In this document: positions 36,580-46,600 of the stretch, one piece after another
Position numbering within the stretch: position 1 is the stretch's first letter
Layout: each line of letters opens with the position of its first letter
NCBI GenBank assembly: GCA_029561455.1
Contig: JAKQIY010000057.1
Span: 62,001 to 126,000, forward strand
Direction: 5' to 3'
DNA length: 64,000 nt
DNA from: a bacterium
GTDB lineage: Bacteria > Zhuqueibacterota > Zhuqueibacteria > Residuimicrobiales > Krinioviventaceae
Notes under the pieces: generated by a model
Seen by the model: the letters and a program-made list of their open reading frames with translations, nothing else
Told to the model about the DNA's origin: nothing
Databases searched by the model: none
Program-made: the position numbers and the translations under genes

Positions 36580-38007
36580 TTAGATTTCAAATTCCCGCGG
36601 ATCAAAATTCAATGTCCGGCGGGCTTCGATCGCATCATTTACTTTTAACACGGTAACTGCCGTTTCATAACCGATTTCCGGGGGACAATTCAGTTTTTCC
36701 GTGCCGCGAATTGCATTAAAAAAGTTTTCCAGGTGCGGTTTATGATAAGGATCATTCAAAACCACGGGGATCTTGTGTTCGTCCGGGGAGACGGTTTCGC
36801 GCACATCCAGCACCACTTCCGGTTTTTCGCCCGGCATGATCACTTTGGGCGCCGATACATAACCCAAACGTACCCATTCATCCCAGGGTGGCGCCGATGT
36901 TTCATGGTACATCAGGCCGCTGTACAGGGCTTCCGATTCTGAAATCACCATCGTTCCCTGGTCGCCCATAAAGTTTTCAAAATAACCCTGACTGCCGTTG
37001 GTTGTCTGCGTTTTATAATAAGCTCTGGCAATACCATCCGGTGTTTCATATTCATATATTGCCATGACTGTATCATACCATTCGTGCGTAGCTTTGTCAT
37101 AATAATCGGTGCCGCCGCTTGCCATTACAGTTTTGGGCCGGGCGTCCAGGAACCAGTTGTAAATATCAATCTGGTGCGAACCCAGGTCGACGATCGGGCC
37201 GCCGCCCAGGCCTTTGTACCAGCGCCAGTTACGGAACTGTTCCATAGATTTAAAACCATACTTTTTCAGAATGTCTGCGGGAATGGCATAACGGGCCGGA
37301 TATCCCAAATCAGGGGCCGCCGAGCGGTTCCACTGGCCGTTTACCGTTACCATACGGCCCATCATTTTAGCTTCTTTGATGATCTTTTCATAAGCATGTT
37401 TGTAACGAGGGTGGCTGCGGCGCTGATGGCCGATCTGCAACAATTTACCGGTTTCACGGGCGGCCAGCACCATACTGCGCGCGCCTTCCAGGGTATTGGA
37501 CATTTCCTTTTCACAATAAACATTAACACCGGCTTTTAAACAATCAATAGTATGACGGGCATGCCAAAAATCCGGGGTGGCAATAATAACGGCATCGAGG
37601 CCCTGTTCTTTGGCCAGCATTTCCTGGTAATCCTGGTAACCATTAACTTCAAATTTATATTTTTTGAGCAGGTTAACTGCTTTTTTTAAATTATACTCTG
37701 TCCAGATATCACAAACGGCGCGAAAACGGATATTGGGTATTTTCAACATGGCATTCAACAGCACTTCACCCTGGGCGCCGGCGCCCAAGAGAGCGACATT
37801 TAATTCTGCTTGTTCGGGAACAACAGCAGGAGTTCCCAGCGCTGCGGCTTTTTGCGCTTTTTGATAGTCGATCTCTTTTTTCAGGGCATAACCGAACAGG
37901 CCCAAAACCGGCGCTGTTGCCAATCCCTGCAGAAAATCGCGCCGGTCCAGAGTCTTGCCGGCTGGTTTAGAGCTGCTTTTTTTAGGCTCTTTTTTTTCTT
38001 CTGTCAT
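36580..38007 (-). CDS. Exported Gfo/Idh/MocA-family oxidoreductase (Tat substrate)
   Basis: A 475-residue NAD(P)-dependent sugar oxidoreductase-like protein. ATG 38007 is chosen for its AGGAG and because the Tat signal DRRDFLQGLATAPVLGLFGY then falls near the N-terminus; in-frame ATG 38094 lacks an SD. Rossmann domain: VALLGAGAQGEVLLNAML, then the conserved GVNVYCEKEMSNT where the usual EKP reads EKE. C-terminal sheet domain: GLGGGPIVDLGSHQIDIYNW. Export through Tat implies a tightly bound cofactor, as in glucose-fructose oxidoreductase and GH109-like enzymes. Likely processes a sugar released by the locus enzymes. Confidence 0.87.
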   Translation of the reverse strand: MTEEKKEPKKSSSKPAGKTLDRRDFLQGLATAPVLGLFGYALKKEIDYQKAQKAAALGTPAVVPEQAELNVALLGAGAQGEVLLNAMLKIPNIRFRAVCDIWTEYNLKKAVNLLKKYKFEVNGYQDYQEMLAKEQGLDAVIIATPDFWHARHTIDCLKAGVNVYCEKEMSNTLEGARSMVLAARETGKLLQIGHQRRSHPRYKHAYEKIIKEAKMMGRMVTVNGQWNRSAAPDLGYPARYAIPADILKKYGFKSMEQFRNWRWYKGLGGGPIVDLGSHQIDIYNWFLDARPKTVMASGGTDYYDKATHEWYDTVMAIYEYETPDGIARAYYKTQTTNGSQGYFENFMGDQGTMVISESEALYSGLMYHETSAPPWDEWVRLGYVSAPKVIMPGEKPEVVLDVRETVSPDEHKIPVVLNDPYHKPHLENFFNAIRGTEKLNCPPEIGYETAVTVLKVNDAIEARRTLNFDPREFEI

Positions 38008-38100
38008 TAGAATTACTCCTTTTGATATATTTTTGTGCCAACTCTGTATTTTCATATCCCGGACAACATTTCCGCCTCCGATAATTTCCGGCATTTTAGA

Positions 38101-38117
38101 ACGTTATTCTATAACGT
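38101..38117. promoter_or_regulatory. Palindrome upstream of the oxidoreductase-DoxX operon
   Basis: ACGTTAT TCT ATAACGT, perfect 7-bp arms, 94 bases before the start. It shares the ACGTTAT half-site with the receptor operon operator but its centre is TCT, not CpG, so a LacI-type role is uncertain. Confidence 0.5.
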
Positions 38118-38390
38118 GTACTTGATTCAGGCTATAAAAATGAAACGAGTCAGACCTTTATTAATTTCCTGCTTCCGGTATATAATAAAACGTTTAAATA
38201 AAAATCATTTTATTCAGGCATAAAGTTTATATAAACTGCGGTAAAAATCAAGTACTTTTTTTAGAACCGGCGGAATAAAATGCACATACTGGTTGTGCTT
38301 TACAATGTTTTACATAAACCGGGAGTTGCATATATTCTGTTCATTCAAAATACCAGTTCCTAATATACTAGTAGCGAATATCCTGCTTTT
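38118..38390. other. Intergenic region downstream of the PHP protein gene
   Basis: AT-rich, no gene. Contains the 14-bp perfect palindrome AGTTTATATAAACT at 38224-38237; no terminator of the usual form was found. Confidence 0.45.
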
Positions 38391-40391
38391 TTAAAATAAT
38401 GCCTCAAAATCTTTCCACAAGGCGTCTCGTTCATTTGGCTGCATTACAATTATCCAGTCGACATTGGTTAGTATCTCTCTGGTTTTATCAAACTGAAACG
38501 CCTCCCATGGTACCTGGCCGGGGTGCATGGTGTTCCGCCAATTATATTGCTGCAGCCAGCTGCCATTGGCCAGGGTTTCGATCAATTTTTGCTGCGGCGG
38601 ATAATCGAGATACAGGCAGCGGGTAATCGGCGCCAAACCGGGAGCGGAAATTTTCAATACGGCGTTACAGGGCATGGAGAAGCTGGCCTTGCCATTTATC
38701 ACCGGGTGTGTGTCGATAACACTTCCATTCAGTTGTACTTCGATAGACCCCTGCGGCAGCGCCTGCCCGCTAACTGGATGCAGCAGGGTTATTGCTATTT
38801 GCGATTCCAACACTGTCGGTTCACTTGCTCCCGGTGGACGGAAATAATAAGGACTGGTGAGGCAAATATCGCGTTCACTATTGTCAGTTGCGTTAAAAAC
38901 GCCCTGCTCAATTTTTCGACAAATCGCCATGACATCAAGGTTTTCCTGTAAATTCCAGCTTTTGCGGCCATAGGCTTTGATGACATACCAGGCTTGACTG
39001 TTTTCCAGTACCGGCAAATCGGTTACATAATGACGCGGTTTTTCAGCGTGCAGATCCCATAATTTGTGAATTTCACCATTGCGGAAAACCACCAGCCAGG
39101 TTAAATAATCTTCCGCATCACCGGAAGCGTAAGCATCAATATGCAGGTTATGAGCGGCGCCGTCTGCCGGCAGTTCATCACCGGGCCGGTATTTATTGTC
39201 GATATCCGTAAATATAATCGGGCCTGAGGTTACAAACGTACGCCCCTGATGAACCGTCTGGATCAACCTATCCATAGATAAAGTATCGCCAACCTGGTAA
39301 TAAACCCGCATCGTTCCATAGGGGAATTTGTTATCCGGGCCATAACCGCCATCCAGTTCGGCGAGGGGCGTCATGCGGTAACCCTGGTTTAAAATATGGA
39401 ACCAGAGATTTTGATAAAAATAATGATCACTATCATAACCCATAACTACCAGGCCTTCCCAGAGTTTTCCTGCCAGCAGGCCAAAAGACAGGTATGAACA
39501 AACATTGGTGGTATATTTTTCAATATCGCCGCGTTTTTGCCACCACCAAGAGGTCGGGTGCGGAATACAAGCCACTGCGCTCTCCCCTTTCTGGAAGCGG
39601 TTGACCAGTTCCACATCGGGTATAAATGGCATTGGTAATGAAGTAAAATTCCAACTTGTACCAGTTATAGTCTGATAGTAATGATTTTCATAACTGGTAT
39701 CCATAGCTGCCTCAAAATAATCCCGGCACGATTCCAGGCCAAGCCACCAGGTATGGCCGGTGCGGTATTTGGGCATTTCTGCGCCATAATAAAGCAGAAA
39801 CCAGTCATCGGAAAAACGGGCATAACCGTCGCGCCAGTCATGATCATTATAACCGGCCCAACCCTGGTTAGTGCAAAGGAAATCTACCCCCTGGGCGCGA
39901 CATATCCGCCGTACCATGCTCAGCATCTCGTCATCGTGCTTAATATCCGTATACAAATGGGCATGGCCATCGCCGTTCACCCACCCCAGCTGGCGCAATG
40001 GCGCCCAGGGTTGCAGGGCAACATGTATATTCAATACCTGATCCTGCCGGATTGTTATGGTATGTGTTTGGGAAACATAATCGATGCCGTGAAAAACCTG
40101 CAATTTATATTCACCAGGGAGCACATTCAAACTAAAAGCGCCATCCTCATTAGTGAAATAACCGGGATAGTTGTTATAATAAGAGCCGATAACAGCTCCG
40201 GCTCTATCGGTTAACACCACCCGGGCCGACAAAGGTTCGCCATTCTGTTGGTCGGTGATCGCTACGTGCAAACCGGTAATGCCGGGTGAAAAAGTCATTG
40301 AAAAATCTGGACTAGCGGGGAACGAAACGCTGGCATGAATTAAAAGAATTGTAATGAAAAGGAACATACAATAGTCATGGGTGCGGTTCAT
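38391..40391 (-). CDS. Exported CehA/McbA-family PHP metallohydrolase-like protein
   Basis: A 666-residue exported protein with signal peptide ending VSFPAS. Residues about 38-128 are a carboxypeptidase regulatory-like Ig domain (GLHVAITDQQNGEPLSARVV, DGAFSLNVLPGEYKL). Residues about 135-420 form a PHP-type barrel of the CehA/McbA family: VNGDGHAHLYTD (His143, His145), CIPHPTSWWW, LAELDGGYGPD and GRTFVTSGP. CehA and McbA hydrolyse aromatic esters and amides; most exported relatives are uncharacterised. The C-terminal half contains another Ig-like module. It may deacylate or otherwise trim ester-decorated glycans (inference). Confidence 0.8.
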   Translation of the reverse strand: MNRTHDYCMFLFITILLIHASVSFPASPDFSMTFSPGITGLHVAITDQQNGEPLSARVVLTDRAGAVIGSYYNNYPGYFTNEDGAFSLNVLPGEYKLQVFHGIDYVSQTHTITIRQDQVLNIHVALQPWAPLRQLGWVNGDGHAHLYTDIKHDDEMLSMVRRICRAQGVDFLCTNQGWAGYNDHDWRDGYARFSDDWFLLYYGAEMPKYRTGHTWWLGLESCRDYFEAAMDTSYENHYYQTITGTSWNFTSLPMPFIPDVELVNRFQKGESAVACIPHPTSWWWQKRGDIEKYTTNVCSYLSFGLLAGKLWEGLVVMGYDSDHYFYQNLWFHILNQGYRMTPLAELDGGYGPDNKFPYGTMRVYYQVGDTLSMDRLIQTVHQGRTFVTSGPIIFTDIDNKYRPGDELPADGAAHNLHIDAYASGDAEDYLTWLVVFRNGEIHKLWDLHAEKPRHYVTDLPVLENSQAWYVIKAYGRKSWNLQENLDVMAICRKIEQGVFNATDNSERDICLTSPYYFRPPGASEPTVLESQIAITLLHPVSGQALPQGSIEVQLNGSVIDTHPVINGKASFSMPCNAVLKISAPGLAPITRCLYLDYPPQQKLIETLANGSWLQQYNWRNTMHPGQVPWEAFQFDKTREILTNVDWIIVMQPNERDALWKDFEALF

Positions 40392-40431
40392 ATTTCAGTC
40401 CTTTTTAATAATAACTGATAATCCATTTTTG

Positions 40432-40461
40432 TTTATAACTTTTTCCGGTATGTGATGTAAA
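40432..40461 (-). promoter_or_regulatory. Candidate promoter of the PHP protein gene
   Basis: On the minus strand TTTACA (40461-40456), 18 bases, TATAAA (40437-40432), about 40 bases upstream of the start. Confidence 0.45.
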
Positions 40462-40640
40462 TGTAAAGGATATTATTAATGAAACCAAATAAAATATCAA
40501 CTATTGGTACGATTCAATATCAAGGTGAATTGAAACGACTGTATATTATCCCATAAATATCAGCAATTAACAGTTATGAAACAGCGATCAAGTTTATGAT
40601 CACGATAGAAAAAATTAATATAAAAAAAAATAAAAAACCC
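40462..40640. other. Intergenic region between divergent PHP and receptor promoters
   Basis: About 180 bases, AT-rich; nothing else recognised. Confidence 0.5.
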
Positions 40641-40669
40641 TTGACAATTTGAATACTTTTTTGTAAAAT
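40641..40669 (+). promoter_or_regulatory. Sigma70-like promoter of the receptor operon
   Basis: Perfect TTGACA at 40641-40646, 17-base spacer, TAAAAT at 40664-40669. The expected transcription start falls within the operator next to it, leaving a leader of about 200 bases before the receptor gene. Confidence 0.82.
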
Positions 40670-40700
40670 TCTTAAACGTTATCGCAAACGATTAAGAATT
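40667..40700. promoter_or_regulatory. LacI-family operator overlapping the receptor-operon start site
   Basis: A 34-bp dyad with CpG exactly at the centre: outer arms AATTCTTAA/TTAAGAATT, inner CGTT/AACG, with three mismatched pairs overall. Its core AACGTTATCG matches the left half of the operator at 35679 (AACGNNANCG). It overlaps the -10 and start site, fitting repression. Confidence 0.8.
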
Positions 40701-40877
40701 CAGACTGCCTTACCTTTAGAGTATTATTTTATTGTTATTTATATAGATATTTATTCATCGACAAACTCTACATAATTATCTGGTTAAATTTCACTATATC
40801 TTTTTTACTTATTGATATATTATTCAATACGGAGAGGCAATCTCATAGGTATCCTAACTTAATCATGGAGTCGTAAC

Positions 40878-43625
40878 GTGAAGAACTTGAAAAGTATTGG
40901 ACTCGCATTCATCCTGATGCTGCTCATTTGCAGCGGCACGACCACTACTTTTGCGGCGACAACGGGGAAAATCGCCGGCAAAGTATTGGACAAAGAAACC
41001 GGCGATGCTTTACCGGGGGCGAATATAATGCTGGCAGGAACCCGGCTGGGTGCGGCAGCTGATATTAACGGGGATTTCTTTATCATCAATATTCCTCCCG
41101 GGAAATATAATGTGGAAGCCAGTATGATCGGCTATGGCAAAGTAATGATCGAAAATGTCCAGGTGCGTACCAATGCCACTACCACGCTCTCCTTTACTCT
41201 CAACCAGGTGGTTATTGAAGGGGAAACGATTGTTGTTACGGTCGACGCGATCTCGGTAAAAAAAGATCAAACCAGTTCCATCCGCAATGTTTCTTCCGAA
41301 CAGATCGAAATGCTGCCGGTAGAAAATTTAAATGCGCTGGTGGGGTTACAAGCCGGTGTAGTTGAAGGCCATTTTCGCGGCGGTCGCAGCAATGAAGTAA
41401 CCTATATGATCGATGGTCTGCAGGTCAACGATGTTTATAATAATAATAATAAACTTACTGAAGTGGAGACCGAGGTCGTACAGGATGTGGAAGTGATTTT
41501 GGGAACATTCAACGCCGAATATGGCCGCGCCATGAGCGGTGTGGTTAATGCCGTAACCAAAGACGGCGGCAACCAGTTTCACGGCAGTTTTTCCACCCAG
41601 TTCGGGAATTATTATACAACTCACGATGATATATTCATCGGCCTCAAACCCGGCGAGGTGAATCGTAAAACCAATTACCGGTTCCAACTATCAGGCCCAA
41701 TCATAAAAAATTATATACACTTTTTAATCAACATTCGTCAACGCGATGAAAAAGATCATTTGAACGGCATTTACCGCTTTAATCCCGCCGATTACAGTGA
41801 TTTCTCCTCAACCGATCCATCCGCCTGGTATTCGGAACACAGCGGCGATAACTCGTATGTGCCGATGGGATTTTACCGGGGTTACTCGGCTTATAATAAA
41901 ATTTCCATGGCCCTGTTGAATGGAATAAAATTATCATTTATTTATAACCGCATCAAGTCCGAAAGTGGTAATTATAATCACTATATGAAATATAATCCGT
42001 ATGGCGTCGCCAAGAGCCACTCCGAAAGCGACAACTTTACTTTACTATTCAATCATACCATTTCCAAAAGCATCTTTCATGAATTCAAGGTCAATTACCT
42101 GGATAACGAGGATACCTATTACCTTTATGAAGATCCGCTCGATTCACGCTACCTTAGCGAATGGTATGGCTTGTCAACAGGGCCGGGTTTTTCTACCGGT
42201 TCGCAAAACAAAACTCACAATACCGTATTGACCAAAAAAATGGATATAAAATACGATATTACCTGGCAAGTGAACAATAACCACAGTTTAAAAACCGGTG
42301 CGGTTTATACCCGGCATGACAAGGATACCCGTGAATATCAAATTGTCAACCTCTATCGCAATGAAGCCAAAGACCGCATGACCGACACTCTTTTTACCAA
42401 TACGGGTGATATTGCAAAAATTATTTACCCGTACTACAACCCGGTCATTCTGGACGATACAACCGCGTATGCTAATGTATACCAAAAAAAGCCGTGGGAA
42501 TTTTCCTGCTATTTACAGGACAAAATGGAATTCGACGATCTGGTCATCAACCTCGGCGTCAGGTATGATTATTTTGACCCGCAAACAGTCTATCCATCCA
42601 ACTGGCGTAACCCGGCCAACCAGAGTAAATTTACAAATAATCCCGAACGCATGTCGACCTACCTGGACGCCGATACCAAAGCGCAACTCAGTCCCCGATT
42701 CGGCCTGGCCTATACACTCAGCGACCAGGCGAAAATGCATTTTAGTTATGGTCATTTCATCCAGATGCCGGATGCCTATTCCATGTACACCAACCACAAT
42801 TTCCGCATCGCCAGTGGTAACTACAGCACCACCCTGGGCAATCCGCAGTTGAAACCGGAAAAATCGGTAAAATACGAAGTCGGTTTGTGGCAACAGGTGA
42901 TGAAAGGTATCGGCGTGAATGTGGCCCTTTATTACAGCGACGTATATAACCTGTTAAGCACTATGGTCATAACCACTTATAATCAAACCAAATATGGCTT
43001 GTATACCAACAAGGACTATGGCAACCGCAAGGGCCTTGAAGTTGGACTGGATGCCCAGTTTGGTAAATTTTACAGTAGTGTCAACTATACACTGCAATAC
43101 ACCCGCGGTATTGCCGATAATCCGTTGCAAAACTTTACCCGCGCCGGTTCCAGCATGGACCCCATCACCCGGTTGATTACTATGGAGTGGGATCAACGGC
43201 ATACCCTGAATGCGACCATAAGCTATGCGTTCACCAATGCCGCCGCTACCCTGACCGGTTATTACAATTCCGGCCAGCCCTATACCTGGACGCCGATCAC
43301 CGAAAGCCCATTATCGCTGGTTAACCTTTATCCCAACAATGCCTGGAAACCGGCCAACTATACCCTCGATTTTAACGGGCATTACGACTTTCGGTTAATG
43401 AACAATCTGAAATTACGCCTGTCGTTGTTGATTTACAACCTGCTGGATACCAAAAATGAAATGAATGTAGACAGCACAACCGGGCGCGCCAATCAGCAAA
43501 TCATTCGCCAGGCGGATTTGATCAGCCATCGCAGCAATTACAATGAGTATATGGACAGGGTCATAAACCCGGCCAACCTGTCCGCTCCCCGTGAAATAAA
43601 ACTGGGAATGGGCATAACATTTTAA
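40878..43625 (+). CDS. SusC-like TonB-dependent receptor
   Basis: A 915-residue outer-membrane receptor starting at GTG 40878 with GGAG seven bases upstream. Signal peptide ends at TTFAA. Then a carboxypeptidase D regulatory-like domain (about 30-115: GKIAGKVLDKETGDALPGAN, NIPPGKYNVEASMIGY), a plug (about 125-250: LNALVGLQAGVVEGHFRGGR, MIDGLQVND, FNAEYGRAMSGVVNAVTKDG), and a long barrel. This is the SusC/RagA architecture for TonB-driven import of oligosaccharides or other large ligands. There is no SusD gene next to it; instead a large surface-type protein and a PorV/PorQ protein follow in the same operon. Confidence 0.92.
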   Translation: MKNLKSIGLAFILMLLICSGTTTTFAATTGKIAGKVLDKETGDALPGANIMLAGTRLGAAADINGDFFIINIPPGKYNVEASMIGYGKVMIENVQVRTNATTTLSFTLNQVVIEGETIVVTVDAISVKKDQTSSIRNVSSEQIEMLPVENLNALVGLQAGVVEGHFRGGRSNEVTYMIDGLQVNDVYNNNNKLTEVETEVVQDVEVILGTFNAEYGRAMSGVVNAVTKDGGNQFHGSFSTQFGNYYTTHDDIFIGLKPGEVNRKTNYRFQLSGPIIKNYIHFLINIRQRDEKDHLNGIYRFNPADYSDFSSTDPSAWYSEHSGDNSYVPMGFYRGYSAYNKISMALLNGIKLSFIYNRIKSESGNYNHYMKYNPYGVAKSHSESDNFTLLFNHTISKSIFHEFKVNYLDNEDTYYLYEDPLDSRYLSEWYGLSTGPGFSTGSQNKTHNTVLTKKMDIKYDITWQVNNNHSLKTGAVYTRHDKDTREYQIVNLYRNEAKDRMTDTLFTNTGDIAKIIYPYYNPVILDDTTAYANVYQKKPWEFSCYLQDKMEFDDLVINLGVRYDYFDPQTVYPSNWRNPANQSKFTNNPERMSTYLDADTKAQLSPRFGLAYTLSDQAKMHFSYGHFIQMPDAYSMYTNHNFRIASGNYSTTLGNPQLKPEKSVKYEVGLWQQVMKGIGVNVALYYSDVYNLLSTMVITTYNQTKYGLYTNKDYGNRKGLEVGLDAQFGKFYSSVNYTLQYTRGIADNPLQNFTRAGSSMDPITRLITMEWDQRHTLNATISYAFTNAAATLTGYYNSGQPYTWTPITESPLSLVNLYPNNAWKPANYTLDFNGHYDFRLMNNLKLRLSLLIYNLLDTKNEMNVDSTTGRANQQIIRQADLISHRSNYNEYMDRVINPANLSAPREIKLGMGITF

Positions 43626-43660
43626 ACAGGCGCTTAATTATCAATAAAAAAGGAATTCGT

Positions 43661-46600
43661 ATGAAGTCATTAAATAAAATTGATCTGTTGCTGGTCGTTT
43701 TATGCCTGCTATGGTCCGGTATAGTTTTTGGCCAGTTTGGGAAAAAATACGACGGCCCCGATGATCCGGCAGGCGATGAAGCGGCTTTTCGTAGTGCGTA
43801 TTTTGCCGGTAATCGCATGTTATTCTTTTTAAACAACAATACCTCAATATGCGATACCGGCAGCGGCGTTTCCATTTGGAACCAATGGCCTAAAGGCTAT
43901 GAAGGTGTGACCATGGTGCATGGCATTAACGCCGTTATGGCGGCGCGGGTCTATGTGGAAAACGATTCAATTCCGGTTACCGATATAAATGAAATCAGAA
44001 CCCGAACGGACCTCGATACCTTGTATTTTGCCCAGCAGGGCTTTCGCAACCGCACCGACATGGACCCCACAGGTAGTTTTGAATGGGGAATGAAACCGGT
44101 TTTTGGTTATTTTAATGAACTCAGTGAATCTTTTGCATTGAGCGACGACCCAAATTCCTGGCCGCCCTCTGGTTGGCCGGCTAATGGCAACGGCGCCCTG
44201 AAATGGCCGGGCGAATGGAACGGCCGATACGGCCGGGGAGTTGTCAAAGCAGACCTGGAAGCGTTCTATGTGATGAATGATGCCCAGGATCAGGAATACC
44301 TGAATCCGGAAGCTGCCGCCAAATACTACCCGCGCCCCGGTATTGAGATCGGTTACAAAGATCCGAATGTCTCTATTCAAAAAGGATTGCCCTGGGGCGG
44401 TCTGGGTTTGCGTTTGGAAATAAGAGCCTATCAATGGAACAATCCGGAAGCCAGAGATATTACCTTTTTTGAATATACTACCGCCAACATTTCCGACTAT
44501 GACCTGCCGGAAATGTGTTTTGGTTTTTATTTTCATCCCTTTGTGGGTCAGGATGGCACGGACGATTATCTCTACTTCCAAAAGGGCAAGTTGAATATGG
44601 CTTACAATTGGGATAGCGATGGCATCGGCACCGGCGGTATCAAAACCTGTACTTTTGGCATAGCTTACCTGGAAAGCCCCGGCATGGGTTTTGATAATAT
44701 TGATAACGACCAGGATGGATTGCTTGATGAAAAACGCGATAACCTTGCCGCCACCAAAATTGGTCCTTATGACGGCATCACCAACCTGCAAGCCTTTTTA
44801 AGCTATTATAATTATACTGAAGAAATGCTGCATGAACATTGGGACGCTGATGAAGATCAGGACTGGGTAAACGGTACGGATACCAACAACGACGGTATTT
44901 ACCAGATCACCGAAGACGCCGGCGATGATGTCGGCCTGGATGGTGTTGGCCCCGGTGAATTAAATTATAGCGGACCCGATGAAGGTGAATGTAACGGCAA
45001 ACCGGATTATAAAGAAGGCGTGGGTTGTGAACCCAATTTTGCCTCTACAGATGTTTCCGAATCGGATATGCTTGGATTAACCTCTTTTCATACCTTTGAC
45101 CATGACACCAAACCGCGTATTCATGCGGATGATGTACAGTACTGGAAATATTTTTCCGAACCGACATTCGATCCCTTCCAGGACTCGCCCGGTTCCTGGG
45201 TTAACCTGTTCGCCACCGGTATATTCCCACTCTATCAGGGGCGCACCGAACGCATTTCTATGGGTTTGATGGCCTCGTATGATCCCCAGGAAGGGCTGAA
45301 TTCCAGCGAGCACAGCGCGCCATCACTGATTCGGAAAAAAGAAGTCGCGCAGATCATTTACGAACGGGACTATCGCTTTGCGCAGCCGCCCAAAATCCCC
45401 ACACTTAAAGCAGAAGCCCTGGATGGAAAGGTTATCCTCACCTGGGATAATATTGCCGATACCAAAACCCGCGAACCGTTCCTCGGCAATATCAATGACT
45501 TTGAAGGCTATAAACTGTATAAAGCCACCGATAAATTCTTTATCGATGCCGAAGCCATTACCGATGGCTATGGGAATATGATCCATAAAAAGCCGATCTT
45601 TCAGTGCGATCTGATCGACCATAAAACCGATTTTACTAATTTTGGTCTGGTTGATGGTGTTGCTTACTACCTCGGCACCGATACCGGTGTCCAGCATTAT
45701 TTTGTCGATACCAATGTGGAAAATGGCAAGACTTATTACTATGGACTGGTCGCATACGACTATGGAATTGCCGACGTCGGTAGTGGTATTTCACCAACTG
45801 AAAACAACCTGGTCATTACCCTCGACGAAGCGGAAGAAGTGATTGGTTATGGACAAAATGTGCAAATTGTAACCCCCCGCTCTACCGCCGCCGGGTATTT
45901 GCCGCCGCAAATTAAATTACTGGAAAAAACTTTTACCGATGGCAGCGGTACGGTTGTACCCAAAATACTGGCGCCGGGTAAATTAAAAGGGAACCACATA
46001 TACAAATTAAAATTTGCAGCGGATTCCTTGCTCGAGGATAAATCGCACCCGAACGGCTACCAGTTTACCACAATCGGTTACCATATTTTTGATGAAACTG
46101 AAAATAAGCTGGTCGAGTCCAAAGTCAGAACCAGCGATGACATGACCAATGCGCCCATCCATTCAATCTGGGTTGACAGCCTGTCGGTTTATACTCTCAC
46201 TCCCGGTGAAACCTTTGCTACCGACCATTTCGACGGTCTCTCCCTGGATATTACCCTGAATACCTACCGGGCAATCAATGCAGTCTTTGATGCCGAACGC
46301 ACCGGTTGGAAAATAGGCAACCAGGATGGAAAATCTGTAATACAAATATTTCCCGATGATAATAGTATTAATTATTTCCCCTGGGAATATGAAATCATCT
46401 TTGGCGATGAAGGTGTATATACTACCAAAACAACCCGTTTTACTAAAGTAAGAGACCAAAACGGCGACAAGATTGGCGCAACCGATATATTTGCCGGCCA
46501 GTCATTCAATTTCTATGTAATTAACAAGACTTTTCCCGATAGTGTCGGCAACTATGAAATGCTTGATATGCTGGCAATCGACAGGGATTCCAGCGAAACC

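Noticed and set aside
43967-44791. Long antisense open frame of 274 codons
   Set aside because: Lies entirely within the large surface protein gene on the opposite strand; codon pattern mirrors the real gene.
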